Position numbers and translations under genes: made by a program
Shown: positions 1-11,702 of the stretch, piece after piece
Layout: every line of letters begins with the position of its first letter
How positions within the stretch are numbered: the first letter of the stretch is position 1
The notes under the pieces: generated by a model
The model's input: only the letters and a program-made list of their open reading frames with translations
Database searches by the model: none
Told to the model about the DNA's origin: nothing
Origin: Akanthomyces muscarius
Lineage: Eukaryota > Ascomycota > Sordariomycetes > Hypocreales > Cordycipitaceae
DNA length: 64,000 bases
Direction of reading: 5' to 3'
Assembly: GCF_028009165.1 (NCBI RefSeq)
Contig: NC_079242.1
Span: 682,001-746,000, forward strand

Positions 1-1952
1 TGCCAGTTGCCGACCTGAATAATCCTCAACTGCAAGACCTCATCGGGAAAGCTAAAGATCTCCTCATCTCGTTTGAGAATATCCTCTCTTGGCTTACGCC
101 CGCCAACCGATACACGGTTCCGCCTTCCATGCGCAATGCTATCCCTGAAGCATACGCTGTCTTTTACAACGCATTCATCGCCTGGAAGTCGCGCGACTCT
201 AATGCCCTGGTCGAAGTCATGGTCATGCAGTTTGTCGAACTCGATGCCATTTATCAGACCGTCAAAGACAGTACCGATGACGCCGCTGCCGCCCTATACC
301 GACAGAGCATTCAGGACAGCCAGCTCATGCTGATTGTCCGAATCAAACGACTTGCCGGTCAGGAAAAGGGGAAAAGGCTGATTTTCGAAGCTGTTGCCGA
401 AGCACGCAAGGCACGCAAAGCCAAAAAGCACACCGCCGGTGATACCAGGCCTCGAGTTGCTGACAACTCGGTTGGCGATGCATCTGCCACTGCCAAAAGC
501 CTTGTATCTCCCGAGTCTCATACACTCACTCCCCCGTCGACACCACTCAGCAGAGGCCAGGGTCAGAGCACAGGCCAGCAGCAGTCCTCTGGGCCCAAGA
601 CTGGCTTGATGGGCCTGCTTCCCAACAACCGGGTCGTTGTGCATGAGCTTGCAATCAACAAAGAGTATCAGATACCTACCGAAGACTATGTCGAACAGCA
701 AGCGGCCATGACCAGACCCCTCTACGCACATCTGAGGGCCACTGCCGATGCGGATGACAACGATGTCAACTTCCGCATCTTTCTTACCATGGCAAGCAAC
801 ATAAGAGATAAGCTGCAGCGGCTCCTCAAGCCTGGAAACTCGATGTATAATCTCATCGGCGAGATTCTTGACCCGGAAATGGCAGAACAGCAGTTCACGC
901 TTGGCAATTTCTCATACGAAAAATTCTTTACTGCCATGGCATCGCTGCTGCCCAAGCTCTGTGCGCCCTTCCGCGATGAAGAAGTCAATACCCTCATACA
1001 TGGCAAGTTAGCTGACGGCAATGTCATTGACCGCGTCGAGGCCCTGATTGGTTTCATCGATGTAATGCTTTGCGATTATGTCAATTATTTGATGCGTATC
1101 GCCGCGCCGCAGCTTATTGAGTCCGCTGCACAGTACGAGGCGAAGCGCTTTGCACAAGAGATTGCAGTAGGTGATGTCCGCCTCGGTGTTGCCGAGAATG
1201 CATGGCGTGCAGCTACCAACAAGGTGATGGCTGAGGTGCAGCGTCGCGATCCAGAGGGCATCAACCACCCCAAATCGCGGCCTAGTGCTTCACGTTTCTA
1301 TGCGCAAATGCTCGTGGATGTTTTCACAACGCTGGCCCTTCCAGTGGCGCCTGATCAGGTCCCTGAAATGCTTCGTCTCGATCTTCCGCGCATCACCAAG
1401 GTCTCGACCATGGTTCAGCGCATTATTACTGTTGGTGCTGTGCTGCTACAATGCAAGAACCTACTCAAGCGAGATGTCCGCTCGCAGTGGAAAACAGAGG
1501 CCTCCCGTATCCTGGCCGTGCTCGAGAACGAACATGCATCACTCGATACCGCGCTCGAAGGCACCATGGCTGCACTCGAGGCGGGCCGATCCATGCCCAC
1601 TGCGACGAAGGCGCAGTTGCGACAGCTGGTGCGCCAAGTTCTGGAGGCGTCTCAGCAGATGGCGCGGACAGGTGCCGAGCCAACTCAGCCAGTCCTTCGC
1701 CTTCTCCTCACCCGGTTACGCGGCAACATTCTAGCCAGACTCGTTCCTGGCTCCTCTTCAGCGAGCGAAAAGGTCAAGGCAGCAAACATGGCCGGTGAAA
1801 AGCTGGCCAGCCTAGGCCTTTCGGAATTTGTTGACCGCGTCAGGCAGATTTCTGATCTCCTCGACAAGGTTGGCTCGGTTGACCGCGCTGCGCACGGCAC
1901 TTGGTGGGATGCCGTCGCCATCAAAGTGCAACAAGAGACCATCGAGTCTTGA
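1..1952 (+). CDS. Tcp11/Sok1-domain protein, 5' end outside the window
   Basis: The reading frame is already open at the left edge (from base 3) and ends at a TGA at 1950-1952, so the N-terminus lies upstream. About 650 residues are visible. A helical part (YAVFYNAFIAWKSRD onward) is followed by a basic, Ser/Thr/Pro/Gln-rich linker at about 430-600, then a long all-helical part whose order matches the Tcp11 domain. In yeast the family member Sok1 is a high-copy suppressor of loss of protein kinase A; the biochemical role in moulds is not settled. There is no intron in the visible part and no signal peptide or membrane segment. The product is presumably cytosolic or nuclear. The family assignment rests on overall pattern and not on a catalytic motif. 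Confidence 0.75.
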   Translation, partial: PVADLNNPQLQDLIGKAKDLLISFENILSWLTPANRYTVPPSMRNAIPEAYAVFYNAFIAWKSRDSNALVEVMVMQFVELDAIYQTVKDSTDDAAAALYRQSIQDSQLMLIVRIKRLAGQEKGKRLIFEAVAEARKARKAKKHTAGDTRPRVADNSVGDASATAKSLVSPESHTLTPPSTPLSRGQGQSTGQQQSSGPKTGLMGLLPNNRVVVHELAINKEYQIPTEDYVEQQAAMTRPLYAHLRATADADDNDVNFRIFLTMASNIRDKLQRLLKPGNSMYNLIGEILDPEMAEQQFTLGNFSYEKFFTAMASLLPKLCAPFRDEEVNTLIHGKLADGNVIDRVEALIGFIDVMLCDYVNYLMRIAAPQLIESAAQYEAKRFAQEIAVGDVRLGVAENAWRAATNKVMAEVQRRDPEGINHPKSRPSASRFYAQMLVDVFTTLALPVAPDQVPEMLRLDLPRITKVSTMVQRIITVGAVLLQCKNLLKRDVRSQWKTEASRILAVLENEHASLDTALEGTMAALEAGRSMPTATKAQLRQLVRQVLEASQQMARTGAEPTQPVLRLLLTRLRGNILARLVPGSSSASEKVKAANMAGEKLASLGLSEFVDRVRQISDLLDKVGSVDRAAHGTWWDAVAIKVQQETIES

Positions 1953-4062
1953 CCGACACAATCAGCTCTGTATTTTCTCTCATGATTTCTGAACGCGTTC
2001 TGATTCGAAATTATATATCGGGGCGTTTATTGGGACTGTTTTATTCTTATTGTTTATACGGACTGAGTTTTATTAAGTTCTAGAAAGAACACGATTACGG
2101 AGGGCATTGGCGGGACAGGGACTAAGATACGATTTTCATGAATATTGGGGTTTTGGGTTTAGGAATTCTCTGGCGTTTCTGCTTTTCTTCGTTAAACAGC
2201 TGCATTTATGGTCATATTATATGAGACGACCTTCTTTCTGAGAGGCATCAGACTACGACAATAAGATTGAACAATGCATCACTATTCGAGTACTCAAGCT
2301 GCTTGTTCCTAATTTAACGTGCTGTATTCCCCGTGATTTTGAGTGCTTTCATCCACGTTATACTCATGGTGCAATTCCAATGCGGTGGTAAACCGTTGCA
2401 GCAAGCTTTCCAGAAGGGGTTCGGTTGTCGAATTCCATCCTGCAAATACAGACGAAGCACATTGCCTGCTGATCACCTGATCTAGCGATCATTGACATGG
2501 TAGCATGAAATCGCATCGCGTTATACAGTATCACTACTCTAGGGTAGTGCTAGAATTTGTCACCAGGCGTCGACCGTAAGGTGTTCACTACCCATCACCG
2601 CAGCACCTCATTTCGCCTATATAGGGCGCATATATCATGAATATCTCGTTTTGTATTTTTCGTAACTTACGAGAGTCTAAGTACTCGTCTCAATAACCAG
2701 TTATACTCGTCGAGCCGGTATCCTTGCACAAGTCCTTGCAGCGTTCAGGTCTGGAGAAAGTGGCGGTGCGTCTGCGCCACATGCACCAGGCACAGCCACG
2801 TGAAAGATGGTGCCACGGCCGCGAGCTAGCTCACAGCTCGGCGTGAAGCATAATTTGCATCATCTGAGCCAACACACGACAGGCTGCAAGCCACGAGATG
2901 GAGAGCGGTCAATCACGTACTACGGAGCTACCGCATTGATCTGCTCGGACTCGACAACCCAACCCGAACGCCAATCGACTTGCTCAACGCGCCAGAGTCG
3001 CCTCTGCGCCCAGGGGCTGCCAACGACCAATTGAGCGTCTCGACTGGCGTCGGTCAAGCACACGGCTCGTCAAGGCAAACAATCTCAACGACAGCCCCAG
3101 TCTGCGGCGGCCTCACTTTGTGCAAAGACAACTACTTGTTCACTCTACCGACCTTTGGATCTTGCTGCGTGTATGGTGTGCGTCTACGTCGGCCATGATG
3201 GACTGCCCGATCCGGCAAGCTGCGCAGTGTTGGCGGTGGACCAGCTTCAGCAGCGCTGCCGCACGAACCAGTAGTGCTGTTAGTGGGCGCATGGCCCTGA
3301 AGAGGACCACTGTCAGCGGTCCAGTGGCCCGACGCTTCCAGGTCCTGACCCGAAGCAAGGCGACGCTGGCCACTGTAGGTGCGAGCTTGGAGTGGCTGCG
3401 CCTAATAAAGCCGTCAGGCACACGACCGTTGATGCGAGGGGTACCGCTGCCGGGGCCAACCCGGAGTGCTGTTGCTACGAGGTGCGTTGGTGTTGTTTTC
3501 TCTCTCATTCGTCTGGTCTTTTATTCCAGCTGGTGGTGCAATCATGCGGATGCTGGCTGCTTGAGCAGTAGGCAGCCACCTGTTACTGTCAGACCTGTGG
3601 TTCAGCCATTGTGCCTACAGCGCCGGGTGCATTGAGGGAACCTGCTGTGCTCCCCGAATGCAGGGCACCTGGTCCCTGAAAGCCCCACCATGCCTCAACC
3701 AGCAGTTGCAGTGCAGGCGGACCGGCGCTGGCTGCCCCTCCATCCCATCCCACTGCCCCGCCCTAAAATTCCCCGCCACAACTGGATTCCACGATGGTCG
3801 TCTGCTCGCCAAACCTCTTACGTTATATGTGGCACTTGCTCTCGCGCTTCATTCCTGCCACGACATCCTTCTCCTCCATTCATCTCACTTCTACCTTTCT
3901 CATATCTCTGAGCCATCCTCGTGTCCTCCAGCTGCTCTTCCCCAGAAGCTTCACTGTCAAGGAGCTCTGTGCTGACCTCTCTGCGCTACCCCGCCTAGAC
4001 TTCTACACAGCACACCACCACGCTCTTGTTCCGCCGCTTCGCGCGCGCGATACGCCGAAACC
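1953..4062. other. Intergenic region, no gene supported
   Basis: About 2.1 kb between the Tcp11-type gene and the aminopeptidase. Open frames on both strands at 2.8-3.65 kb overlap each other and lack recognisable protein features. The last 230 bases are strongly pyrimidine-rich (3830-3960), as in leaders and core promoters of highly expressed fungal genes, so this end is probably the aminopeptidase promoter and 5' leader. Confidence 0.6.
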
Positions 4063-6986
4063 ATGTCTGACCGCGAGGTTCTTCCTGACAATGTCAAGCC
4101 CAACCACTATGCCTTGTCCATCAAGGATATCGAGTTCAAGAACTGGACGTACCAGGGTACTGTAACGTGAGTACAACCGCCGCAGCTGCTCCTACCCCGC
4201 CATGCTGTTTGACCCCAGCACAACGGTACCAGGTCGACGACCCACGCTCACACTATGCTAACTCTGTGATTTATCTAGTATCGAGTCCGAAATCTTCAAG
4301 CCTACTAGCCAGATTGTCGTCAACACCCTCGAGCTTAAGCTGCTTCGTGCCAAGGTTTCGGTCGACCACACAAAGTCCACCCAGGGTTGGGAGTCTACAA
4401 ACTTCTCCAACGATGAAAAGGCCCAGCGTACTACCATCACCTTTGACCAGGAGCTTCCTGTTTCGAGCAAGGCCTCTGTCACCATCGAGTTCGAGGGCAC
4501 CATCAACAACAACATGGCTGGTTTCTACCGCTCCAAGTACAAGCCTGTTGCTGGCACCACCCCCGCTGCCTCTGTTCCCTTCGACGACGAATGGCACTAC
4601 ATGTTCAGCACCCAGTTCGAGTCCTGCGATGCTCGCAGAGCTTTCCCATGCTTTGACGAGCCCAACCTCAAGGCCACCTTTGACTTTGAGATTGAAGTGC
4701 CCGTCGACCAGGTTGCTCTCAGCAACATGCCTGTCAAAGAGACCAAGCCGTCCCGAGACGGCTGGCAGGTGGTCTCCTTTGAGACTTCTCCCCGTATGAG
4801 CTCCTATCTGCTAGCCTGGGCCGTCGGAGATTTCGAGTATGTCGAAGCCTTCACCGACCGTCGCTACAACGGCAAGCAGCTCCCCGTCCGCGTCTACACT
4901 ACCCGTGGTCTCAAGGAGCAGGGCCGCTGGGCTCTTGAGCACGCTCCTCAGACGATCGATTTCTTCTCTGAGATCTTCGACATTGACTACCCTCTTCCCA
5001 AGTCCGACCTCCTTGCCGTGCACGAGTTCACGCACGGCGCTATGGAGAATTGGGGTCTTGTCACTTACAGAACCACAGTATGTCCGTTCAACGCTGTTGC
5101 ACGTGTTCAAATAGCTAACATGACCTCAAGCGCGTCCTCTATGACGAAAAGACCTCTTCGCCCCGTCTCAAGAACGACATTGCCTACGTTGTTGCTCACG
5201 AGCTGGCTCACCAGTGGTTCGGCAACCTTGTCACTATGGACTGGTGGTATGTTAAGAGAATGGAATAAACCAAAAAATGGCTAGCATACTAACATATTCC
5301 AGGGACGAGCTCTGGCTCAACGAAGGTTTTGCTACGTGGGTCGGCTGGTATGCCGTCGACCATATCCACCCCGATTGGGAGGTTTGGGCACAGTTCGTCA
5401 ATGAGGGTATGGAAACCGCCTTCAAGCTGGACGGTCTTCGCGCCAGCCACCCAATTCATGTTCCCGTCCGTGACGCTCTTGACGTCAACCAGATTTTCGA
5501 CAGCATCAGCTACCTCAAGGGATGCTCTAGCATTCGCATGCTTGCCAACCACCTTGGCGTCAAGACTTTCCTCAAGGGTGTCTCTAACTACCTCAAGGCC
5601 AATGCCTATAAGAACGCCAAGACGTCGGACCTCTGGGCTCACCTCAGCGAGGCCTCGGGCAAGAAAGTGGATCAGCTCATGGGCCCCTGGATCGGTAAGA
5701 TTGGCCACCCCGTCATTACTGTTTCCGAGCAGCCCGGCCAGCTTTCCGTCAAGCAAGCGCGCTTCCTTTCCAGCGGCGATGTCAAGCCCGACGACGACAC
5801 CACTACTTGGTGGGTGCCTCTCGGTCTTGAGGGCAAGAAGGGTCAGGCTGGCATCTCCTCTGTCGAGCTGAATGCCAAGGAGGAGACCATCAACGACGTT
5901 GACGATGACTTTTATAAGCTCAACACGGGTGCAACCGGCTTCTTCCGCGTCAACTACCCAGAGTCCCGTCTCCAGAAACTCGGTACCCAGCTCGACCGCC
6001 TCGACCCTGTTGACAAGATGGCCATTATTGGATCCACCGCTGAACTGGCATTTGCGGGTAACTGCAGCACTTCCAGCCTGCTTACCTTCCTCAGTGCTTT
6101 TGGCAACGAGACCCACCCCCTGGTCTGGAGCCAGGTGCTTGATGCAATCAGTGGTATCAAGAGCGTCTTCAATCAAGACGAGGCTATTCGCGCCGGCCTC
6201 AACAAGTTTACCATTAAGCTAATTGATAGCCGTATCAAGACGCTCGGCTTCAATCCTTCTGAGGGTGAATCGTACCTCACCATTCAGTCTCGAACTCATC
6301 TTCTCACCAGCGCCATATCCAGCCGTCACCCCGAGTAAGTACAAAATCTAGTTGCACTTTTACTTGAGACTAACCTATATTTCAGAACACTCGCCGAGGC
6401 CGTGAAGCGATTCAACACCTGGGCTGAGAACCCCGAGGCCAGCACTCTCCATCCCTCGCTCCTCTCGCCTGTTCTTCAAGCTGGTGTAGTTTCCGATACC
6501 GCCCGCGCTGTCGAATTCCTTAAGAAGGAGTGGTTTAACACCAAGTCTGTCGACGGCAAGCTTGTCATTTCTCGCGTCCTTGGCTTCGTCCCTGACGCCG
6601 AGATTATCAAGAAGGACATTATCCCCTTCAACTTCGACACGTCACCCCGCGACAACAACACGGCTGATATGCACTTCCTTGGCAACATGCTCGCCGAGAA
6701 CCCTCAGGGCCGCCATTCCCAGTGGCAATACATGAAGGACAACTGGACAACTTGCACCGAAAAGCTCTCTAACCCTATCGTCCTGGACCGTTTCATTCGT
6801 TCCACGCTTAGCAGCTTCGTCGAGGACGCCGACGTGACGGACGTTAACGCTTTCTTCCAGGACAAGGATGTCAGCGGCTACAACCGCACCCTGGAGACGG
6901 CAAAGGACAAGTCGAGCGCCAGAGCCGCGTACAAGCAGCGCGATGCCGCCGCGATCAAGGAGTGGCTCGCCGCTAATGGATATTGA
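4063..6986 (+). CDS. ape2: M1 zinc aminopeptidase (aminopeptidase 2 type)
   Basis: Five exons (4063-4166, 4279-5077, 5131-5246, 5303-6334, 6386-6986) join in frame to 883 residues, the usual size for the yeast Ape2/Aap1 group. The four introns are 112, 53, 56 and 51 nt, with donors GTGAGT, GTATGT, GTATGT and GTAAGT and CTAAC-type branch sites. The enzyme removes N-terminal residues from peptides using one zinc ion. The substrate-binding GAMEN motif lies near residue 290. The zinc site HELAH (H324, H328) is completed by E347 in WLNEGF, which gives the full HEXXH-X18-E signature, here interrupted by intron 3. The C-terminal half is the helical ERAP1_C-like domain. The start at [13 protein letters not shown] is the cytosolic form. 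In-frame codons upstream are open for 29 codons and rich in Arg and Ser but have no ATG. Confidence 0.95.
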
Positions 6987-7700
6987 TTACAGTATTCGCA
7001 CAAAAAGAGCAAGCTATAGAGTGGGGTGTATTTAGCATGAAAGTCGTTAGCTGAATGATGTATAGAAAAATAAGAGCATGATATCCATTACATAACACAT
7101 TGACTGTATGATGGCACGTGGCAAGCCCTCGGCAAGTAATACTGGCAGACTACTAAGCTTTACGCCGGGCATGTTTGCGCACAACTACATGAGTTGGTAT
7201 CTGAAGCAAGCAACTCCACCACACCCAACGCATTGCGCGGCTCAGTGAGCCTTAGCTTACAAATGAGAGCCGTTATTTCAGCCTGCTGCACAATGTCTCC
7301 GTCACGGCCACACATCTCTGCGCTATACCTGGCACACTTGTTTTTAGGCTCCTGGGGCTCCGTCTTCACCAGGCTGCGTCGGCGAGGGGGCCGTGCATCC
7401 AATTATTAATGCAGAGACTGTCTGGGCTGACAGAGGGACCGACATGCGGCGCGCTTCGCCCGCTCGTGCTGTTCGATCTATCGTGAACTGTATTATTCAC
7501 CCTCGTCTCGTTGTCTGTCCCCCCCCAAGGCGGACTTATTTTTTCTCGCGTACACATCTCAACCGTTCCCGAGCGTCCTCGTTTACTCGGCTGTCAGCTG
7601 TCTCATAGACAATTTATAGTCACGATTGACTGGGTCGAAACTCTTTAAAAAAAGGTCTATTAAAAAAAAGAACTTTACAGCACAAGAACAGCCCGTTGCC
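6987..7700. other. Intergenic region, no gene supported
   Basis: It contains the aminopeptidase 3' region and the promoter and leader of the acetyltransferase. The leader just before the next ATG is A-rich (7645-7675) and ends in the favourable start context GTTGCCATGGCC. No gene is visible on either strand. Confidence 0.55.
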
Positions 7701-8446
7701 ATGGCCAAGGTGGAAAACGCCATTCCGGCCGATGTGCCCACTCTCGGCGCCCTCCAGCTCAACGCCTTTGACAGCCCCGAATTCCTCGAGATGTTCCCCG
7801 AGCCGTACACCATGGCGGCATGGGCCGGCTTCGTCCAGCGCGGCGCGCTGCTCCAGTCCGGAGCGCTGGCCCAGTCTGGCCTGCAGACGCGCGTTGTCTT
7901 GGTCCGCGACGAGACTGGCCTCCCGACAGCAGCGTGCTTGCTGCATGTCGCGCAGGACAGAGACGCTGCTGCCGAGATCTACGGCCCGTGGCAGGATAGA
8001 TGGGGTGCGCCACTGCCGGGCATGAGCACGGACAAGCTGGATGCGTTTTTCGTGCCCATGAAGACGCAGCACAAGGCTGTCTTGGGCGACGCCCCTCAGA
8101 TCTGTATGTTTGAATGAATCCCCCCCCCCCTTCCTGAGCACGTTTTGAAAGTTCTTTTTCCTTCCTTCTTGTTTTTTCTAAAGCTGTCCTTTTTGCTGAC
8201 GGACGGTGGGGAATTTCAGTTCTGGAAGTGATCATGACGCACTCGACGGCCCGGCGTCGCGGCCACGGCATGGCGCTGCTGCAGTTTGTGAATGCCATGG
8301 CCGACGAGATGGGCCTGCCGCTGTATCTGGATGCGGACGCGGACGCTGTCAGCTTGTATAAGCGCGTGGGCTACGTGCAGCAGCCGGACGAGGTGCGCAC
8401 GAGCGAGGAGTTCGTGCCGATGTTGCGCGCGCCAGTGAGAGCTTGA
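7701..8446 (+). CDS. GNAT-family N-acetyltransferase
   Basis: Two exons (7701-8103 and 8220-8446) give 209 residues. The 116-nt intron has a GTATGT donor and contains a run of more than ten cytosines. The acetyl-CoA binding motif A of GNAT enzymes is visible just after the intron as RRRGHGMALLQF, preceded by the beta-strand LEVIMTHSTA and followed by the typical C-terminal part LPLYLDADADAVSLYKRVGY. This order is characteristic of small fungal GNAT proteins that transfer acetyl from acetyl-CoA to an amine; the substrate cannot be read from the sequence. There is no signal peptide, so a cytosolic protein is expected. The ATG at 7701 has an excellent context and is the first in its frame. Confidence 0.85.
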
Positions 8447-9130
8447 GTGAGAAGCGGCTAGACGTTTCTGTCTGAGACGGCCCATGCAGTTGATATTGCG
8501 ATTAAGAAATTAATCCCGGAACACTGTGTTTAATATATAGCATCGCCTGCGTCTGCGTCTGCATCTCTGACGATACTGTCATGAATCAACCCGCGACCGC
8601 AATGTACACGCGACCAATTTAGACGTGGATTTCATGCGCATGGCCAATTTCATGGCATTCCACCACTCACACACTCCTCGTGCTCTTCGTCCAATGCCAA
8701 TCACTGCCAGACGTAGTACAGCTATGATACACCTCGGAATACTGGTGTGAAGTCTCGCAAGACGCTTACCATGCCGAGTTGAAAAGGATTGTAAAAGACT
8801 TCATATTGAGAGCGGCACGGGCATGCCTGTCTGCCGCTACTCCTGGGAGCTCACGGGAAAGAGCCGCGTGTAGCACCGGACAGGAAGAGTCTAGAAAGAT
8901 GTGTATAGAATTGTGTTCGATAAGTAGCAGCAGAGTATCCGCACCATGTTTTCTTTCCTCTCTTCAGCATGTCAACTCTGCCTGGGCAGGCACCAAACCG
9001 GCAACACCTCGCCAGAGAACCATCGCTTCAAAAACCATGCCAAGGAAAACGCTGCGGCCGACAACCAAGAGTAAGTGGTTACATAGCCGAGCGGAAGGAG
9101 AAACTTTGAAAAACCACATGTCGCCGTGAC
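8447..9130. other. Intergenic region between convergent genes
   Basis: This stretch holds the 3' ends of the GNAT gene (plus strand) and the coiled-coil gene (minus strand). An open frame at 8779-9129 lacks any protein-like pattern and was not accepted. Nothing else is visible. Confidence 0.5.
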
Positions 9131-9953
9131 CTATGGCGGCCGCTGCTCCTCGGACGTCTCTGATGTCTCTGGTACGTGAAATTGTATCACGGGGTTATAA
9201 CCCACGAACGTGCACGGAATCGTGGCGCCTGTGCGGCTGGGTGGTTGCAGTAGTTGCCACCCAAGCCTCGACACCGGATCATCTTCCATGGAGAAGCGGC
9301 GCTCATCCGTGTGAGTGCCCTGCGTCGTGTTGTCCTGCATGTTCTCCTTACGCAAGGGCAACGCTACTGACAGACGAAGCCGATCGGCAAGCTGATTCCT
9401 TTCGAGGACAGCCTCGATTTTCGCGAGGATTGCTTGGTTATTCTCAATTATGATTTCGTTTTTCTCGATGGCAATCAGACCGCTCTCTAAGATAGCTCGA
9501 TCTCTTTCGCGAGTGATACGATCGAGTGCGCCGCCCTGTTGCTGGATGGTTCTATCCTTGTCGCGGTTCTCTTGAGCCATGAAGCGAATCTCCTCGGCTT
9601 GTTGGAGGATTAAGTGATCTTTGCGCTCGTTCTCACCACCCAGTCGGAGAATTATCAGTCGGTTGCGCTGGTTCTCGACACGCATCTGATTGATCAGTTC
9701 ATTTTCGGGGTCAGGTTCGGGGCTCGGTTGTCTGACGGCTTCGGATTGAGGCAGCCCACCTAGATGAAGCAAGTTCGTCAGCTCAAGTTTGAATTATTCA
9801 GATTATGTAGTGGGGTGGCTTTGTAAAAATGAGGAGGATTCTCCCAAGTCCCATACTGCCGGTCGTCTTTCATGGATGGAGGGGGTGGTCAGGTCAAATG
9901 CGGAACTTACTGCTTGGACTGTCTGCGGTATTCATATCCTGGCTTGAAGACAT
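9131..9953 (-). CDS. Small coiled-coil protein, unrecognised
   Basis: A short first exon (9953-9911, beginning MSSSQDMNTADS) is joined by a 151-nt intron (9910-9760, donor GTAAGT, acceptor CATCTAG) to the main exon 9759-9131. The product is 223 residues. After a disordered acidic N-terminus, residues of about 40-140 form a highly charged helix with heptad spacing (for example NRLIILRLGGENERKDHLI, then IAIEKNEIIIENNQAILAKIE). A polar tail follows. There is no signal peptide or membrane segment. I do not recognise a family. The charged heptads suggest a homo- or hetero-oligomer. The start exon is inferred from the clean donor, acceptor and phase; the main exon has no ATG at its own beginning. 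Confidence 0.6.
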
Positions 9954-11588
9954 AGTTATCTTAGCTTAGCTCGGGATTTTGGATGTTTTCCACCGGATAA
10001 AGCTGGAAGTATCCTATCAAGCAATGCCCCTCCCTCTCGGCACCATCCTGCTGGGTTCTTATACTCGACACGGCAACGATACTATGAATCAGGACATACG
10101 TTGAGTCAGATCCTACTTCAAAGAAAGTAAGCATGCAGTGGTAACGCCATCCAATATGTCGTCCTATCTTGTCTGTAACACTGCACAATCGTTGTTGAGG
10201 TGAGGCGCGTAGGCTCTACCCCAAGCACAGGAAAAGCTCCAGACGCAGCATACATGGACCACGGCGCTCGCTCGCCTCTGAGGACTCATACTGAACTTTC
10301 ACTTGCTCTTGGAAAGGAAGTCGTACCTGCAAGTCTTGGCTACCGGCGTTCCCTTGCAGCGACAAGAGGACGACAAGCATGCCGTGCTCGCCTTGACCAG
10401 TCACACCGTAGGTGTGAATAAGTAGCTATGGGAATACCCCTCCTGCATGGCGGACTTGTATCCATGGTATCTCTATGCTATGATATAGACGGTGAGCTGC
10501 CTTGGAAATGTATATGTGCAATTTGTACCACGTAGATTAGCAACACTAAGCTCACAATGCTGCGGGGATGGGAGCGGAATAGGACTGGATGTATTTTGCT
10601 AGAGTTGAGCTTGTGGAACGGTACCACAAAGTCTGATGAAAGAAGGAGGGAAATCTCGTGCTTTTTTCGTGGGGGACATCTGCTCTTAAGTAGCTGAAAG
10701 TCCGAGCGTGATGCATTATGCAGGTTTGCGTAGCTTAGGGCTTGTCTAACGTCGCTTCCTAGTTCCGCCAGAGAATTATTGAGAAAGCCAAAGAAGACTC
10801 AACATGAGAAAAGAAACATCAAATTACACTGGAAATGACTTTTTGGTAGGCATGAGATATACATCAGCCGTGGAGATACGCTTACGAGCTCTGGAAACCC
10901 ATACGGGATGCTACGGGCCTCAGCGATGGCACATCGCTAGGTACACCCTTCGACCGGCTGCATGGGCAATCCCGTGCAACACAATTTCTTCCGCCTCACT
11001 CACCGGATATATAACGATAATGGGCGGCAGTTGGGTGTGACACTGTGTCACATATGCGACGGTATGAGAACAGCACAGCGGTCTGAGGGGTGGCTTCCGC
11101 AGGGCCTGTCGACATGATTGCCTCTTTGCTATTATACGTCTCACGATTCGCCGCAAATGGTTACTTAAAAAAACACCACGGCTTTTATACAATCCACTGC
11201 TTGGTCGAGTACTCGCGCGCGACGAGCAGCCGATAAACAGAGAATGCCTGAATGGCAAAACGGCTACCTATGCCGATTTCTCTAACTGGCACTGAGACAA
11301 ATCGCTTATTCACACTCGGCGCTTTTTAATACCCACCTACTTATAACACTTCATTTCTCTCTGAACATGCGAACTTTTTGTCGTACTCTCTAAGTGTACA
11401 GCTCCTTTTGGTAATTCTGGTGTAGTGCTTGCCTGAACGGTTGCCTTGCCATCGAGGACCATGGCAGAAAAACAATGGAGAACGGCCGCGGCTTAGCGAA
11501 AAAAAGAAAAGAAAAACGACAATGCTGCTAGCTCCGTCAAGCCCTTGTACAAAGCCTTCAAAGGAACAAAAAAGTAAGGGCGCTGTGC
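9954..11588. other. Gene-free stretch
   Basis: About 1.6 kb upstream of the coiled-coil gene and downstream of the tRNA. Short open frames occur on both strands, but none has an acceptable start, splice sites or protein-like composition. I see no repeat or transposon signature. Confidence 0.45.
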
Positions 11589-11593
11589 AAAAA
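11589..11593 (-). terminator. RNA polymerase III terminator of tRNA-Leu
   Basis: On the minus strand there is a run of five T residues about 11 nt after the 3' end of the tRNA. This is the standard polymerase III stop signal. Confidence 0.7.
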
Positions 11594-11603
11594 GTCCATT
11601 AGC

Positions 11604-11702
11604 TGCCAGGACAGGGGTTCGAACCCTGGAATCTCTCGATAGTGGTGAGCTAAGTATAAAAGAAACTTAAAACCACCGCCTTAACCACTCGGCCATCCTG
11701 GC
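11604..11702 (-). tRNA. tRNA-Leu (anticodon UAA) with intron
   Basis: Read on the minus strand, the 7-bp acceptor stem GCCAGGA/TCCTGGC is perfect. The D arm GGCCGAGTGGTTAAGGC is typical of class II tRNAs. The anticodon stem GTGGT/ACCAC encloses a loop starting TTTAAG, which gives the anticodon TAA, followed by an intron of about 18 nt directly after position 37. A long variable arm (around ATCGAGAGAT) and the T arm CAGGG-TTCGAAC-CCTG follow. Leu tRNAs with an intron at this position are usual in fungi. The discriminator base is A, as expected for Leu. Confidence 0.92.

Noticed and set aside
3120..3635. Plus-strand open frame of 171 codons, with an antisense frame of 122 codons at the same place
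   Set aside because: Overlapping open frames on both strands in GC-rich sequence, Trp/Cys/Arg-rich translations and no domain; the favoured reading is promoter DNA.
8779..9129. Plus-strand open frame of 116 codons
   Set aside because: Composition is not protein-like, there is no splice support, and it lies in the 3' region of convergent genes.
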